Source of the DNA: Candidatus Izemoplasmatales bacterium
GTDB lineage: Bacteria > Bacillota_I > Bacilli_A > Izemoplasmatales > Hujiaoplasmataceae
Length of the DNA: 5,814 nucleotides
Direction: 5' to 3'
NCBI GenBank assembly: GCA_028707415.1
Contig: JAQWBC010000075.1
Location: forward strand, 1-5,814
Shown: piece by piece, positions 1 through 5,814 of the stretch
Layout of the letters: each line of letters begins with the position of its first letter
Position numbering within the stretch: position 1 is the first letter of the stretch
Notes under the pieces: generated by a model
What the model saw: only the letters and a program-made list of their open reading frames with translations
What the model was told of the DNA's origin: nothing
The model's database searches: none
Made by a program: the position numbers and the translations under genes

Positions 1-1
1 C

Positions 2-349
2 GTTAAATCGATTGTTGACATACATAATTTGGAAAGCGAATTTATCGATCGTTTCGGTCGGTATACCGATGAGTTAGAAATCTACATGTACGAAAAGTTA
101 TTTGAAAAGTTGTCCGCCCAGATCGATGTCGAAAAAATGATTGAAACCAAAACTAGTATTACACTCCTCATTACCCCAGAAGGCTCTAAAAAAATAGCGG
201 GAGATAAGATCTTTGCTTCGGGGATGAAAATATCGAAATATTTGCGGTTTGCTTATAAAACCGAAAGAATCTATATCATCTTGGATACGGTTGGACTTCA
301 CAAACACTGGTTGTATACCGTCTGTGAATTTTTAGAAAGCATCGCTTAA
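2..349 (+). CDS. Unrecognised protein, C-terminal part (5' end outside window)
   Basis: The frame is open from the left edge to a TAA stop at 347-349 and gives 115 visible residues, so this is the 3' end of a longer gene. A TTG at 29 could act as a start, but no Shine-Dalgarno precedes it and the frame continues upstream. The visible part begins with a charged, probably helical stretch (IDRFGRYTDELEIYMYEKL). A hydrophobic strand follows (SITLLITPEG), then a basic segment, a second strand-like stretch (ERIYIILDTV) and a final helix ending in CEFLESIA. This looks like a soluble alpha/beta domain. I see no membrane segment, metal-binding cluster or nucleotide-binding motif. By position dnaN would be expected here, but DnaN's conserved C-terminal end (of the type LILPVRTY) is absent. 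I do not recognise the family and assign no function. A terminator directly downstream separates it from the yaaA operon. Confidence 0.7.
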   Translation, partial: VKSIVDIHNLESEFIDRFGRYTDELEIYMYEKLFEKLSAQIDVEKMIETKTSITLLITPEGSKKIAGDKIFASGMKISKYLRFAYKTERIYIILDTVGLHKHWLYTVCEFLESIA

Positions 350-371
350 CCTTCATTTTAACAATTGCTTC

Positions 372-400
372 AAAAAGCGCTAGATTAATTAGCGCTTTTT
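372..400 (+). terminator. Rho-independent terminator after the upstream gene
   Basis: A perfect 10-bp inverted repeat has left arm AAAAAGCGCT (372-381) and right arm AGCGCTTTTT (391-400). The loop is about 9 nt, or 7 nt if A382-T390 also pairs. The core is GC-rich and ends in a run of five T, as in an intrinsic terminator. It lies 22 bp past the stop codon of the upstream gene and before the yaaA promoter. The left arm starts with five A, so it could also terminate minus-strand transcripts, although no minus-strand gene is seen in the window. Confidence 0.9.
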
Positions 401-435
401 CCTTTGGTATTGTTTTCTAATCAATAAAATAAACA

Positions 436-464
436 TTGAAAATTATATAATTATATTATATAAT
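436..464 (+). promoter_or_regulatory. Sigma-A-type promoter of the yaaA-recF-gyrB-gyrA operon
   Basis: The -35 box is TTGAAA (436-441, five of six consensus bases). A 17-bp spacer follows, then a perfect -10 box TATAAT (459-464). Transcription should start near 471-472, giving a leader of about 46 nt before the yaaA ATG at 517. The spacer is entirely A/T. Two other TATAAT hexamers lie at 446-451 and 464-469, but neither has a well-placed -35. The site follows the terminator at 372-400, so the operon is probably transcribed independently of the upstream gene. In several bacteria gyrase promoters respond to DNA supercoiling. The AT-rich -10 region would fit that, but this is inference. Confidence 0.85.
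442..464. repeat. Two copies of a 10-bp AT palindrome in the promoter
   Basis: The self-complementary sequence ATTATATAAT occurs at 442-451 and again at 455-464, separated by TAT, so the centres are 13 bp apart. The first copy fills the promoter spacer and the second contains the -10 box. It could be a chance product of a very AT-rich promoter, an easily melted element, or a pair of operator half-sites. Nothing in the window decides between these. Confidence 0.6.
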
Positions 465-503
465 ATAATAGACGAAAGTGTCGGTTGAAAGCCACCCCAT
501 TGC

Positions 504-507
504 GGAG
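504..507 (+). promoter_or_regulatory. Shine-Dalgarno of yaaA (decides the start)
   Basis: GGAG lies 9 nt before the ATG at 517. An in-frame GTG at 478 would give 13 extra residues, but it lies only about 7 nt after the predicted transcription start and has no Shine-Dalgarno. The ATG at 517 also gives exactly the 71 residues typical of the family. Confidence 0.8.
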
Positions 508-516
508 TTGATAAAG

Positions 517-732
517 ATGAAAAAAATAAAAATTACCAGCGAATATATCACCCTCGGACAGCTGCTTAAATTCGCTGACATTATTCAAAGCGGAGGGGAA
601 ACCAAATTCTTCCTTTCAACGAATAAGATTATCGTTAATTGTGAATTGGAATCCCGACGCGGAAGAAAACTATACCCAGGTGATCTAATCGAAATTAACA
701 ACGATACGCTTGAGATTGTGAAGCAAAAATGA
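517..732 (+). CDS. yaaA: S4-domain RNA-binding protein YaaA
   Basis: This 71-residue protein closely matches the small YaaA family encoded between dnaN and recF in Bacillus. It consists of little more than one S4 RNA-binding fold. Conserved family stretches are ITLGQLLKFADIIQSGG (11-27), the strand FFLSTNKIIVN (31-41), the basic signature RRGRKLYPGD (47-56) and a short C-terminal strand. There is no signal peptide or membrane segment, so it should be cytosolic. S4 domains bind structured RNA, mainly rRNA. In B. subtilis the family has been linked to ribosome assembly, though I would not claim a precise step. The start was set at the ATG at 517, not the upstream GTG at 478, because of the Shine-Dalgarno at 504-507, the promoter position and the family length. 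It is the first gene of the operon, and its TGA stop overlaps the recF ATG (ATGA, 729-732), which implies translational coupling. Family assignment is confident; the cellular role is less certain. Confidence 0.93.
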   Translation: MKKIKITSEYITLGQLLKFADIIQSGGETKFFLSTNKIIVNCELESRRGRKLYPGDLIEINNDTLEIVKQK

Positions 733-1829
733 GAATTAAAACGATTGCCCTGACCAATTTCCGAAACTATCGGAAGCAAATCGTGACACTTGGCCAGGGC
801 CTTAATTTTATCATTGGCGCAAACGGAGAAGGAAAAACCAACTTTTTAGAAGCTTTATATGTTTTGAGTCTAGTAAAATCATATAAAGCCCCGGACCATG
901 ACTTGATTTTAAATGACGCCGGACTGTCTCGAGTATCAGCAATCCTCGAAACAAAAACCCAAAATATCGAGTTGACCGTTGCTTTTTCCGAAATCGGGAA
1001 AGCCGCATCATTTAATCGGCAATCGGCCGATCGGTTAAGCGATTATATCGGTATAATGAATGTCGTTTTATTTACTCCCGATGATATGACGCTTATTAAA
1101 GGCGGCCCTGCCGATCGGCGTTACTTCATTGATGTTGTCTTGGGACAAATCGATAAAGATTATCTTAATGATTTAACTCAATTCAAACACATTTTGAAGC
1201 AAAGAAACGAATTGCTTAAACAAATGCAGGAAAAAAAAGTAAATGATCAAACGTTCATCGATGTCATCACCGAACAACTAGCAATTCATGGAGAAAAATT
1301 AATTGTCAAACGCAAAGAATTTATCGATAAACTAGCTCAAAGCGCCCGCGAAAAGTATGATTATCTTACCAACAAGGGTGAAGTGATGATTGGCAAATAC
1401 ATTCCTTCAATCAAAGGCGATTATTTGCAAGAATTAAGAGGAAGAATAACCGCCGATATCGTCTCGGGAACAACCAACTTCGGTCCCCATCGCGACGATA
1501 TCGAATGGACTCTGGCGGAACAAACCGCAAAATTTTATGCCTCACAAGGTGAACAGAGAATGATTGTTTTATCGATATGCATGGCGTTATGCGATTACTA
1601 TACTGATGTAAAAGCCGATCAGCCGATTTTCCTTCTCGATGATGTCTTCAGCGAATTAGATGCAGAAAAACAAAATCGGCTAATCCAATATCTATTAAAG
1701 TCGGGAAACCAAGCAATAATTACCGCGACATCACTCATCGATATCGCCCACAACTATAAGAATCAAGCGAAAATTTTTCAAGTTATCAAAGGAAGCATCA
1801 GGGAGGAACAACAACATGGACAATCATAA
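729..1829 (+). CDS. recF: DNA replication and repair protein RecF
   Basis: This 366-residue ABC/SMC-like ATPase has the usual length for RecF. RecF acts with RecO and RecR to load RecA onto single-stranded gaps behind replication blocks. The N-terminus IKTIALTNFRNY (3-14) leads into the Walker A loop GANGEGKT (30-37; K36 and T37 bind nucleotide). Family hallmarks follow: VLFTPDDMTLIKGGPADRR (113-131), the FGPHRDD motif (251-257), the ABC signature ASQGEQ (271-276), Walker B FLLDD (301-305) and the D-loop SELD (308-311). The region around 145-210, rich in Lys, Glu and Gln, should form the lobe II helices. All catalytic motifs look intact. The start overlaps the end of yaaA by 4 bp with only a weak GAAG Shine-Dalgarno, so coupling is likely. 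The last codons overlap gyrB by 14 bp and contain gyrB's ribosome-binding site. The protein is cytosolic and DNA-associated. Confidence 0.97.
   Translation: MRIKTIALTNFRNYRKQIVTLGQGLNFIIGANGEGKTNFLEALYVLSLVKSYKAPDHDLILNDAGLSRVSAILETKTQNIELTVAFSEIGKAASFNRQSADRLSDYIGIMNVVLFTPDDMTLIKGGPADRRYFIDVVLGQIDKDYLNDLTQFKHILKQRNELLKQMQEKKVNDQTFIDVITEQLAIHGEKLIVKRKEFIDKLAQSAREKYDYLTNKGEVMIGKYIPSIKGDYLQELRGRITADIVSGTTNFGPHRDDIEWTLAEQTAKFYASQGEQRMIVLSICMALCDYYTDVKADQPIFLLDDVFSELDAEKQNRLIQYLLKSGNQAIITATSLIDIAHNYKNQAKIFQVIKGSIREEQQHGQS
1800..1807 (+). promoter_or_regulatory. Shine-Dalgarno of gyrB inside recF
   Basis: AGGGAGGA is a near-ideal ribosome-binding site ending 8 nt before the gyrB ATG at 1816. It lies within the last codons of recF, so gyrB is probably translated strongly even though it is third in the operon. 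Confidence 0.88.
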
Positions 1830-3726
1830 CGAAAAGTATACTGCGGAAAATATTCAAATATTGGAAGGATTAGAAGCCGTCAAGAAACGCCCGGGAATGT
1901 ATATCGGGACCACTGGGCCGCGCGGAATGCATCATCTTGTGTGGGAAATTGTCGATAATTCAGTTGATGAAGCATTAGCTGGTTATGCCAATATGATTAC
2001 CACCGAAATTTTGCCAGGAAACATTATTAGGGTTGAAGACAATGGTCGAGGAATCCCCGTCGAAGTACATCCTAAATCTCACCGGCCGACTGTGGAGACG
2101 GTTTTTACCGTTTTACATGCCGGCGGCAAATTTGACCATAATTCGTATAAGGTTTCCGGCGGGTTGCACGGCGTCGGAGCTTCTGTCGTTAATGCACTGA
2201 GTGCTTTTATGAACGTTGAAGTTCATATTGAAGGCAAGATGTATACGATTCGTTTTGAACACGGATTTGTCAAAGAGGAACTAAAATATATCGGGGATAC
2301 TGAAAAGTCCGGAACAATCGTAACCTTTTTAGCTGATCCGGAAATTTTTACCGAATCGCAAGACTATGAATTTGAACAACTCCGAATTCGCATCCAACAA
2401 TTAGCTTTTTTAAATAAGGGCATAACTTTTTCTCTCAAGGATTCACGAGACGCTAACAACGTTGCTTATAAGGAGTATATTTATGAAGGCGGCGTTCGTG
2501 AATACGTCTCTTTCCTCAATCAAGGAAAGGAACTAGTTCATCCCAATGTTGCATATTTTGAGGGTGAACAAGAAGGAATTACCATCGAGATTGCTATGCA
2601 GTATAATAGCGGTTATGCCGCTAATATATATCCGTTCACCAACAATATTCACAATCCGGAAGGCGGAACTCACGAAGAAGGCTTCAAGTTAACATTGACA
2701 CGAATTATTAATAATTATGGTCGAAGTTCAGGTTTATTCAAAAAGGATGAGTCGGTATTAGGTGAAGATACTCGCGAAGGCCTTGTGGCGATTATTTCCG
2801 TCAAGCATCCCGACCCGCAGTTTGAGGGGCAGACAAAAACAAAACTCGGATCTAGTGATGCTCGAAGAGTTGTTTCCAACATCATGTCGGAAGGTTTAGA
2901 AAGATTCCTTTTAGAAAACCCGGCCGCTGCGAAACTAATTATCGAAAAAACAATCATTGCCCAGCGCGCCAGAATTGCGGCTAAAAAAGCCCGAGAAGCA
3001 ACGCGAAGGAAGTCACCATTAGATACCTTGGGGTTCGCTTCAAAATTAGCTGATTGCCGCACAAAAGACGCGACACGTTCAGAAATATATATCGTTGAAG
3101 GCGATTCCGCCGGTGGTTCAGCAAAACAAGGCAGAGATTCAGAATACCAAGCGATATTACCGCTTCGTGGCAAAGTCTTAAACGTGGAAAAAGCCAGACT
3201 TGATCGCGCTTTAGGAAATAAAGAAATTTTGTCGATGATTCAAGCTTTTGGTACGGGAATCGGAGAAGATTTCGATTTGAAAACCGCGAGATACCACAAA
3301 ATTATCATTATGACCGACGCTGACGTCGATGGAGCGCATATTAGAACATTGTTACTCACTTTCTTCTATCGATATATGAAACCACTGATTGAGGCGGGAT
3401 ACATATATATCGCTCAACCGCCACTATTTAAAATTCAACAAGGAAAAACCATTGAATATGCTTATGAAGAAAACCAAATGGAAGCTATCTTGGCTAAATT
3501 TACCGGCAAACCGGTTATTCAAAGATACAAAGGTTTAGGCGAAATGAATCCCGAACAGCTATGGGATACGACGATGGATCCTAGTGTCAGAACCTTGTTA
3601 AAAGTTAACCTTGAAGATGCAATGGAAGCTGACCAAATATTCTCTATGCTGATGGGCGAAGAAGTCGAACCACGAAAAGAATTCATTCAAAAAAATGCGG
3701 AATATGTTCGCAACTTGGATGTATAG
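1816..3726 (+). CDS. gyrB: DNA gyrase subunit B
   Basis: At 636 residues this is the short Gram-positive type of GyrB (E. coli has about 804 residues because of a TOPRIM-domain insert). It hydrolyses ATP and, with GyrA in an A2B2 complex, drives negative supercoiling. The GHKL ATPase comes first: KRPGMYIG (24-31), the catalytic Glu E44 and Mg-binding N48 in WEIVDNS, DNGRGIP (75-81) and GGLHGVG (115-121). The transducer domain carries the QTK loop (339-341). The TOPRIM domain has EGDSAGGSA (428-436) with catalytic E428, PLRGK (449-453) and the metal-binding DADVD (501-505). The C-terminal tail contains RYKGLGEM (570-577). GyrB rather than ParE is favoured by the recF-gyrB-gyrA context and by the adjacent GyrA with a GyrA box. 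One oddity is I138 (codon 2227-2229) at the position of E. coli R136, the main coumarin contact. D75, R78, G79 and T167, matching E. coli D73, R76, G77 and T165, are kept. Confidence 0.98.
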   Translation: MDNHNEKYTAENIQILEGLEAVKKRPGMYIGTTGPRGMHHLVWEIVDNSVDEALAGYANMITTEILPGNIIRVEDNGRGIPVEVHPKSHRPTVETVFTVLHAGGKFDHNSYKVSGGLHGVGASVVNALSAFMNVEVHIEGKMYTIRFEHGFVKEELKYIGDTEKSGTIVTFLADPEIFTESQDYEFEQLRIRIQQLAFLNKGITFSLKDSRDANNVAYKEYIYEGGVREYVSFLNQGKELVHPNVAYFEGEQEGITIEIAMQYNSGYAANIYPFTNNIHNPEGGTHEEGFKLTLTRIINNYGRSSGLFKKDESVLGEDTREGLVAIISVKHPDPQFEGQTKTKLGSSDARRVVSNIMSEGLERFLLENPAAAKLIIEKTIIAQRARIAAKKAREATRRKSPLDTLGFASKLADCRTKDATRSEIYIVEGDSAGGSAKQGRDSEYQAILPLRGKVLNVEKARLDRALGNKEILSMIQAFGTGIGEDFDLKTARYHKIIIMTDADVDGAHIRTLLLTFFYRYMKPLIEAGYIYIAQPPLFKIQQGKTIEYAYEENQMEAILAKFTGKPVIQRYKGLGEMNPEQLWDTTMDPSVRTLLKVNLEDAMEADQIFSMLMGEEVEPRKEFIQKNAEYVRNLDV

Positions 3727-3731
3727 GAGGG
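3724..3731 (+). promoter_or_regulatory. Shine-Dalgarno of gyrA overlapping the gyrB stop
   Basis: TAGGAGGG combines the TAG stop codon of gyrB with a strong Shine-Dalgarno, 4-5 nt before the gyrA ATG at 3736. Termination of gyrB therefore leaves ribosomes on the gyrA initiation site. This arrangement suits balanced production of the two gyrase subunits. Confidence 0.88.
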
Positions 3732-3735
3732 CAAA

Positions 3736-5814
3736 ATGGAAAATTTGAAACCATTACTGGCACCAGAAATGCCCACTAATCGGATTAACGATATCGATAT
3801 TTCTCATGAGATGAAAACATCGTTTCTTAGTTATGCCATGTCGGTCATTGTTTCGCGGGCACTACCCGACGTTCGTGATGGATTAAAACCGGTCCATCGT
3901 CGGATTCTGTTTGGCATGGATGAACTGGGAGTATATCCCGACAAACAATTCAAAAAATCCGCACGGATCGTCGGCGATGTCATGGGTAAATATCACCCCC
4001 ATGGAGATGCAGCAATCTATGATTCGATGGTACGAATGGCGCAGGAATTCAGCTACCGTTATCCGCTCGTCAATGGTCACGGTAATTTTGGATCCATCGA
4101 TGGTGATGGGGCTGCCGCGATGCGTTATACAGAAGCGAGAATGCAAAAAATCACATTAGAAATGATTCGTGATTTAAGGAAAAACACTGTCGATTTCACA
4201 GACAACTATGACGGAACGGAAAAAGAACCAAAAGTTTTACCATCGCGATTCCCTAATTTGCTTGTCAATGGGGCGGATGGAATTGCTGTAGGCATGGCCA
4301 CCCGAATTCCGCCACATAATATGAACGAAGTCATCGACGGCTATATTGCTTATATCAAAAATCGCGACATTGATGTCGAAGAATTAATGGAATATATCAA
4401 AGGACCGGATTTTCCGACCGGAGGTATTATTCTAGGTGAGGCTGGCATCCGCGAAGCATATACGACTGGACGGGGAATCGTTCGTGTCAAGGCAAGAACG
4501 GAAATCGTCGAGACAACTTCGGGAAAAAAACAAATCATTATTACCGAAATTCCATATCAAGTAAATAAAACAACGTTAATTGAACGCATCGCCGAACTTG
4601 CTAAAAACAAGATTATTGAAGGAATTACCGATTTGCGGGACGAGTCTAATCGCAACGGCATGCGCGTTGTTATGGAGCTTCGCCGCGATATTAACCCAGA
4701 AGTTTTACTTAATAATCTGTACAAAAACTCGCAAATGCAAGCTACTTTTGCGATTAATATGTTAGCGCTCGTGGACGACAAACCAGAAACGTTGCCACTA
4801 AAGGATATTATTCGGCACTATTTTGATCATCAAGTTAATGTTTTGGTGCGGAAAACGCAATTCGATCTGGAAAAAACCACTCAAAGAGAACATTTGCTGC
4901 TTGGATTTATTATCGCCCAAAACAATACTGATGAGATTATAAAAATTATCAAAGAAACAAATGAGGAACCGGAAAAAGAAATAATGGCTAGATTTAATCT
5001 TTCGGAAGTCCAAGCCAAAGCGATTTTATCGATGCAACTGCGTAAACTTTCCGGTCTTGAACAAACAAAGATTCAGGAAGAATTAGGCGAAATTGAAAGA
5101 GCGATTTCTTTTTATAATCAGATTATCAGCAGCGAAGCTATTCAACACCAAATATTGATTGACGACGCCATCGATATCAAGACCCGTTTTGGCGATGCGC
5201 GACGGACAGAAATCGATTCGCTTGGTGACTATGACATTGAAGATGAAGATTTAATCCCCATTGAAGATGTTATTATTGCCGTCACAACCAATGGGTATGT
5301 CAAACGGATGAATGCTGAAGTCTATAAATCGCAAAACCGCGGCGGACGGGGAAAATCGGGAATGAAAATCAATGAAGACGACGTTATCGACTCCATCATT
5401 TCGATGTCAACCCACGATTATCTGCTATTCTTCACATCTCTTGGCCGCGTATATAAGATGAAAGGATATAAAATTCCCGCCTTTGGACGCAGTTCCAAAG
5501 GGTTGCCAATTGTTAATTTATTAAATCTTGTTGCTGGCGAAGAATTAGCAACCATTATGAGTGTCAAGGATTTTGAAAATGGCTATTTGTTCTTTACAAC
5601 CAGTAAAGGCATAGTTAAAAGGACTGCCGTAGCTGATTTTAAAAACATCCGTACCAATGGAATTCGTGCCGTTTCATTACGTGATGGGGATTCCTTACAT
5701 AGTGTAAAACTAACCGATGGGACACGTCATATTCTGATTGGCGCTTCCAACGACAAGGCAATTCGTTTTGATGAAAATGATGTTCGAGACATGGGCCGAA
5801 ACGCCGCTGGCGTC
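3736..5814 (+). CDS. gyrA: DNA gyrase subunit A (3' end outside window)
   Basis: The frame stays open from the ATG to the right edge, giving 693 residues of an expected 800 or more. GyrA cuts and rejoins the DNA gate segment and wraps DNA. The breakage-reunion domain shows SYAMSVIVSRALPDVRDGLKPVHRR (32-56) and GKYHPHGDAAIYD (84-96). The catalytic Tyr is Y131 in AAAMRYTEAR. The intercalating Ile is I183 in GIAVGMAT, and the C-gate motif is LSMQLRKLSGLE (431-442), flanked by coiled-coil helices at about 345-470. The wrapping domain starts near 505. Its GyrA box is QNRGGRG (533-539; usual form QRRGGKG), which supports gyrase over ParC. Beta-pinwheel blades continue at about 560-575, 616-654 and 665 to the edge. 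Two oddities are A92 (4009-4011), where E. coli has S83 in the quinolone-binding pocket (the partner acid D96 is kept), and R190 (4303-4305) in MATRIPPHN, where Asn is usual. No frameshift or internal stop is seen. Confidence 0.97.
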   Translation, partial: MENLKPLLAPEMPTNRINDIDISHEMKTSFLSYAMSVIVSRALPDVRDGLKPVHRRILFGMDELGVYPDKQFKKSARIVGDVMGKYHPHGDAAIYDSMVRMAQEFSYRYPLVNGHGNFGSIDGDGAAAMRYTEARMQKITLEMIRDLRKNTVDFTDNYDGTEKEPKVLPSRFPNLLVNGADGIAVGMATRIPPHNMNEVIDGYIAYIKNRDIDVEELMEYIKGPDFPTGGIILGEAGIREAYTTGRGIVRVKARTEIVETTSGKKQIIITEIPYQVNKTTLIERIAELAKNKIIEGITDLRDESNRNGMRVVMELRRDINPEVLLNNLYKNSQMQATFAINMLALVDDKPETLPLKDIIRHYFDHQVNVLVRKTQFDLEKTTQREHLLLGFIIAQNNTDEIIKIIKETNEEPEKEIMARFNLSEVQAKAILSMQLRKLSGLEQTKIQEELGEIERAISFYNQIISSEAIQHQILIDDAIDIKTRFGDARRTEIDSLGDYDIEDEDLIPIEDVIIAVTTNGYVKRMNAEVYKSQNRGGRGKSGMKINEDDVIDSIISMSTHDYLLFFTSLGRVYKMKGYKIPAFGRSSKGLPIVNLLNLVAGEELATIMSVKDFENGYLFFTTSKGIVKRTAVADFKNIRTNGIRAVSLRDGDSLHSVKLTDGTRHILIGASNDKAIRFDENDVRDMGRNAAGV

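Noticed and set aside
15..20. Perfect -35 hexamer TTGACA
   Set aside because: No -10-like hexamer lies 16-18 bp downstream, and the site is inside an open coding frame.
2..349. dnaN (sliding clamp) as the upstream gene
   Set aside because: Position suggests it, but the visible C-terminal 115 residues lack the DnaN domain III end and do not resemble it.
478..516. GTG start for yaaA at 478
   Set aside because: It lies about 7 nt after the predicted transcription start with no Shine-Dalgarno. The ATG at 517 has a Shine-Dalgarno and gives the family length of 71 residues.
350..516. Replication origin (DnaA-box cluster) in the intergenic region
   Set aside because: The region is AT-rich, but I found no TTATNCACA-type DnaA boxes on either strand. 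The content is explained by a terminator and a promoter.
2715..3173. 152-residue minus-strand open frame
   Set aside because: It lies entirely opposite well-conserved gyrB TOPRIM coding sequence, has no recognisable domain, and looks like a codon-bias shadow.
3883..4159. Overlapping open frames on both strands in the 5' part of gyrA
   Set aside because: They are out of frame with the conserved breakage-reunion domain and show no family features.
1816..5814. parE-parC (topoisomerase IV) instead of gyrB-gyrA
   Set aside because: The recF neighbour, a clear GyrA box and the sequences themselves support gyrase.
1..5814. UGA read as tryptophan (Mycoplasma-type code)
   Set aside because: Trp codons are TGG, no in-frame TGA interrupts the five genes, and TGA ends yaaA at the expected family length.

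Overview
This window is an ordinary chromosomal housekeeping block from the replication-origin neighbourhood of a low-GC Gram-positive bacterium (Bacillota). It holds yaaA (S4-domain protein), recF, gyrB and the first 693 codons of gyrA, all on the + strand. The tail of an unrecognised gene runs in from the left edge. The order yaaA-recF-gyrB-gyrA is the classic one seen downstream of dnaA-dnaN in Bacillus and relatives. Every Trp codon I checked is TGG, yaaA ends in TGA, and the five reading frames contain no internal TGA. This indicates the standard bacterial code rather than the UGA=Trp code of Mycoplasma and Spiroplasma. The moderate AT content, the lack of yaaB/remB between recF and gyrB, and the protein sequences suggest Bacilli or the non-recoded branches near Mollicutes (Acholeplasma, Izemoplasma, Haloplasma or Erysipelotrichia types). 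That placement is tentative.

Layout: positions 2-349 are the C-terminal part of an unrecognised protein that is not DnaN. A perfect-stem rho-independent terminator follows at 372-400, then a strong sigma-A-type promoter (TTGAAA, 17 bp, TATAAT) at 436-464 inside a very AT-rich repeat. From about position 471 a single tightly packed operon appears to run off the right edge. yaaA (517-732) overlaps recF by 4 bp (ATGA). recF (729-1829) overlaps gyrB by 14 bp, and gyrB's Shine-Dalgarno lies inside recF. gyrB (1816-3726) is 9 bp from gyrA, whose Shine-Dalgarno overlaps the gyrB stop codon. No second promoter or terminator was recognised inside the operon.

Function: GyrB supplies the ATPase and TOPRIM parts and GyrA the DNA breakage-reunion and wrapping parts of DNA gyrase, which introduces negative supercoils. 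RecF loads RecA at gapped DNA. YaaA is a small RNA-binding-type S4 protein, probably acting on ribosomes.

I found no novel system. The points worth a second look are small. GyrA has Ala at the quinolone-contact Ser position, and GyrB has Ile at the coumarin-contact Arg position, so natural reduced susceptibility to both drug classes is possible. An Asn that is usually conserved in GyrA is Arg here. An unknown gene occupies the place where dnaN is expected. The operon promoter carries two copies of a 10-bp palindrome.
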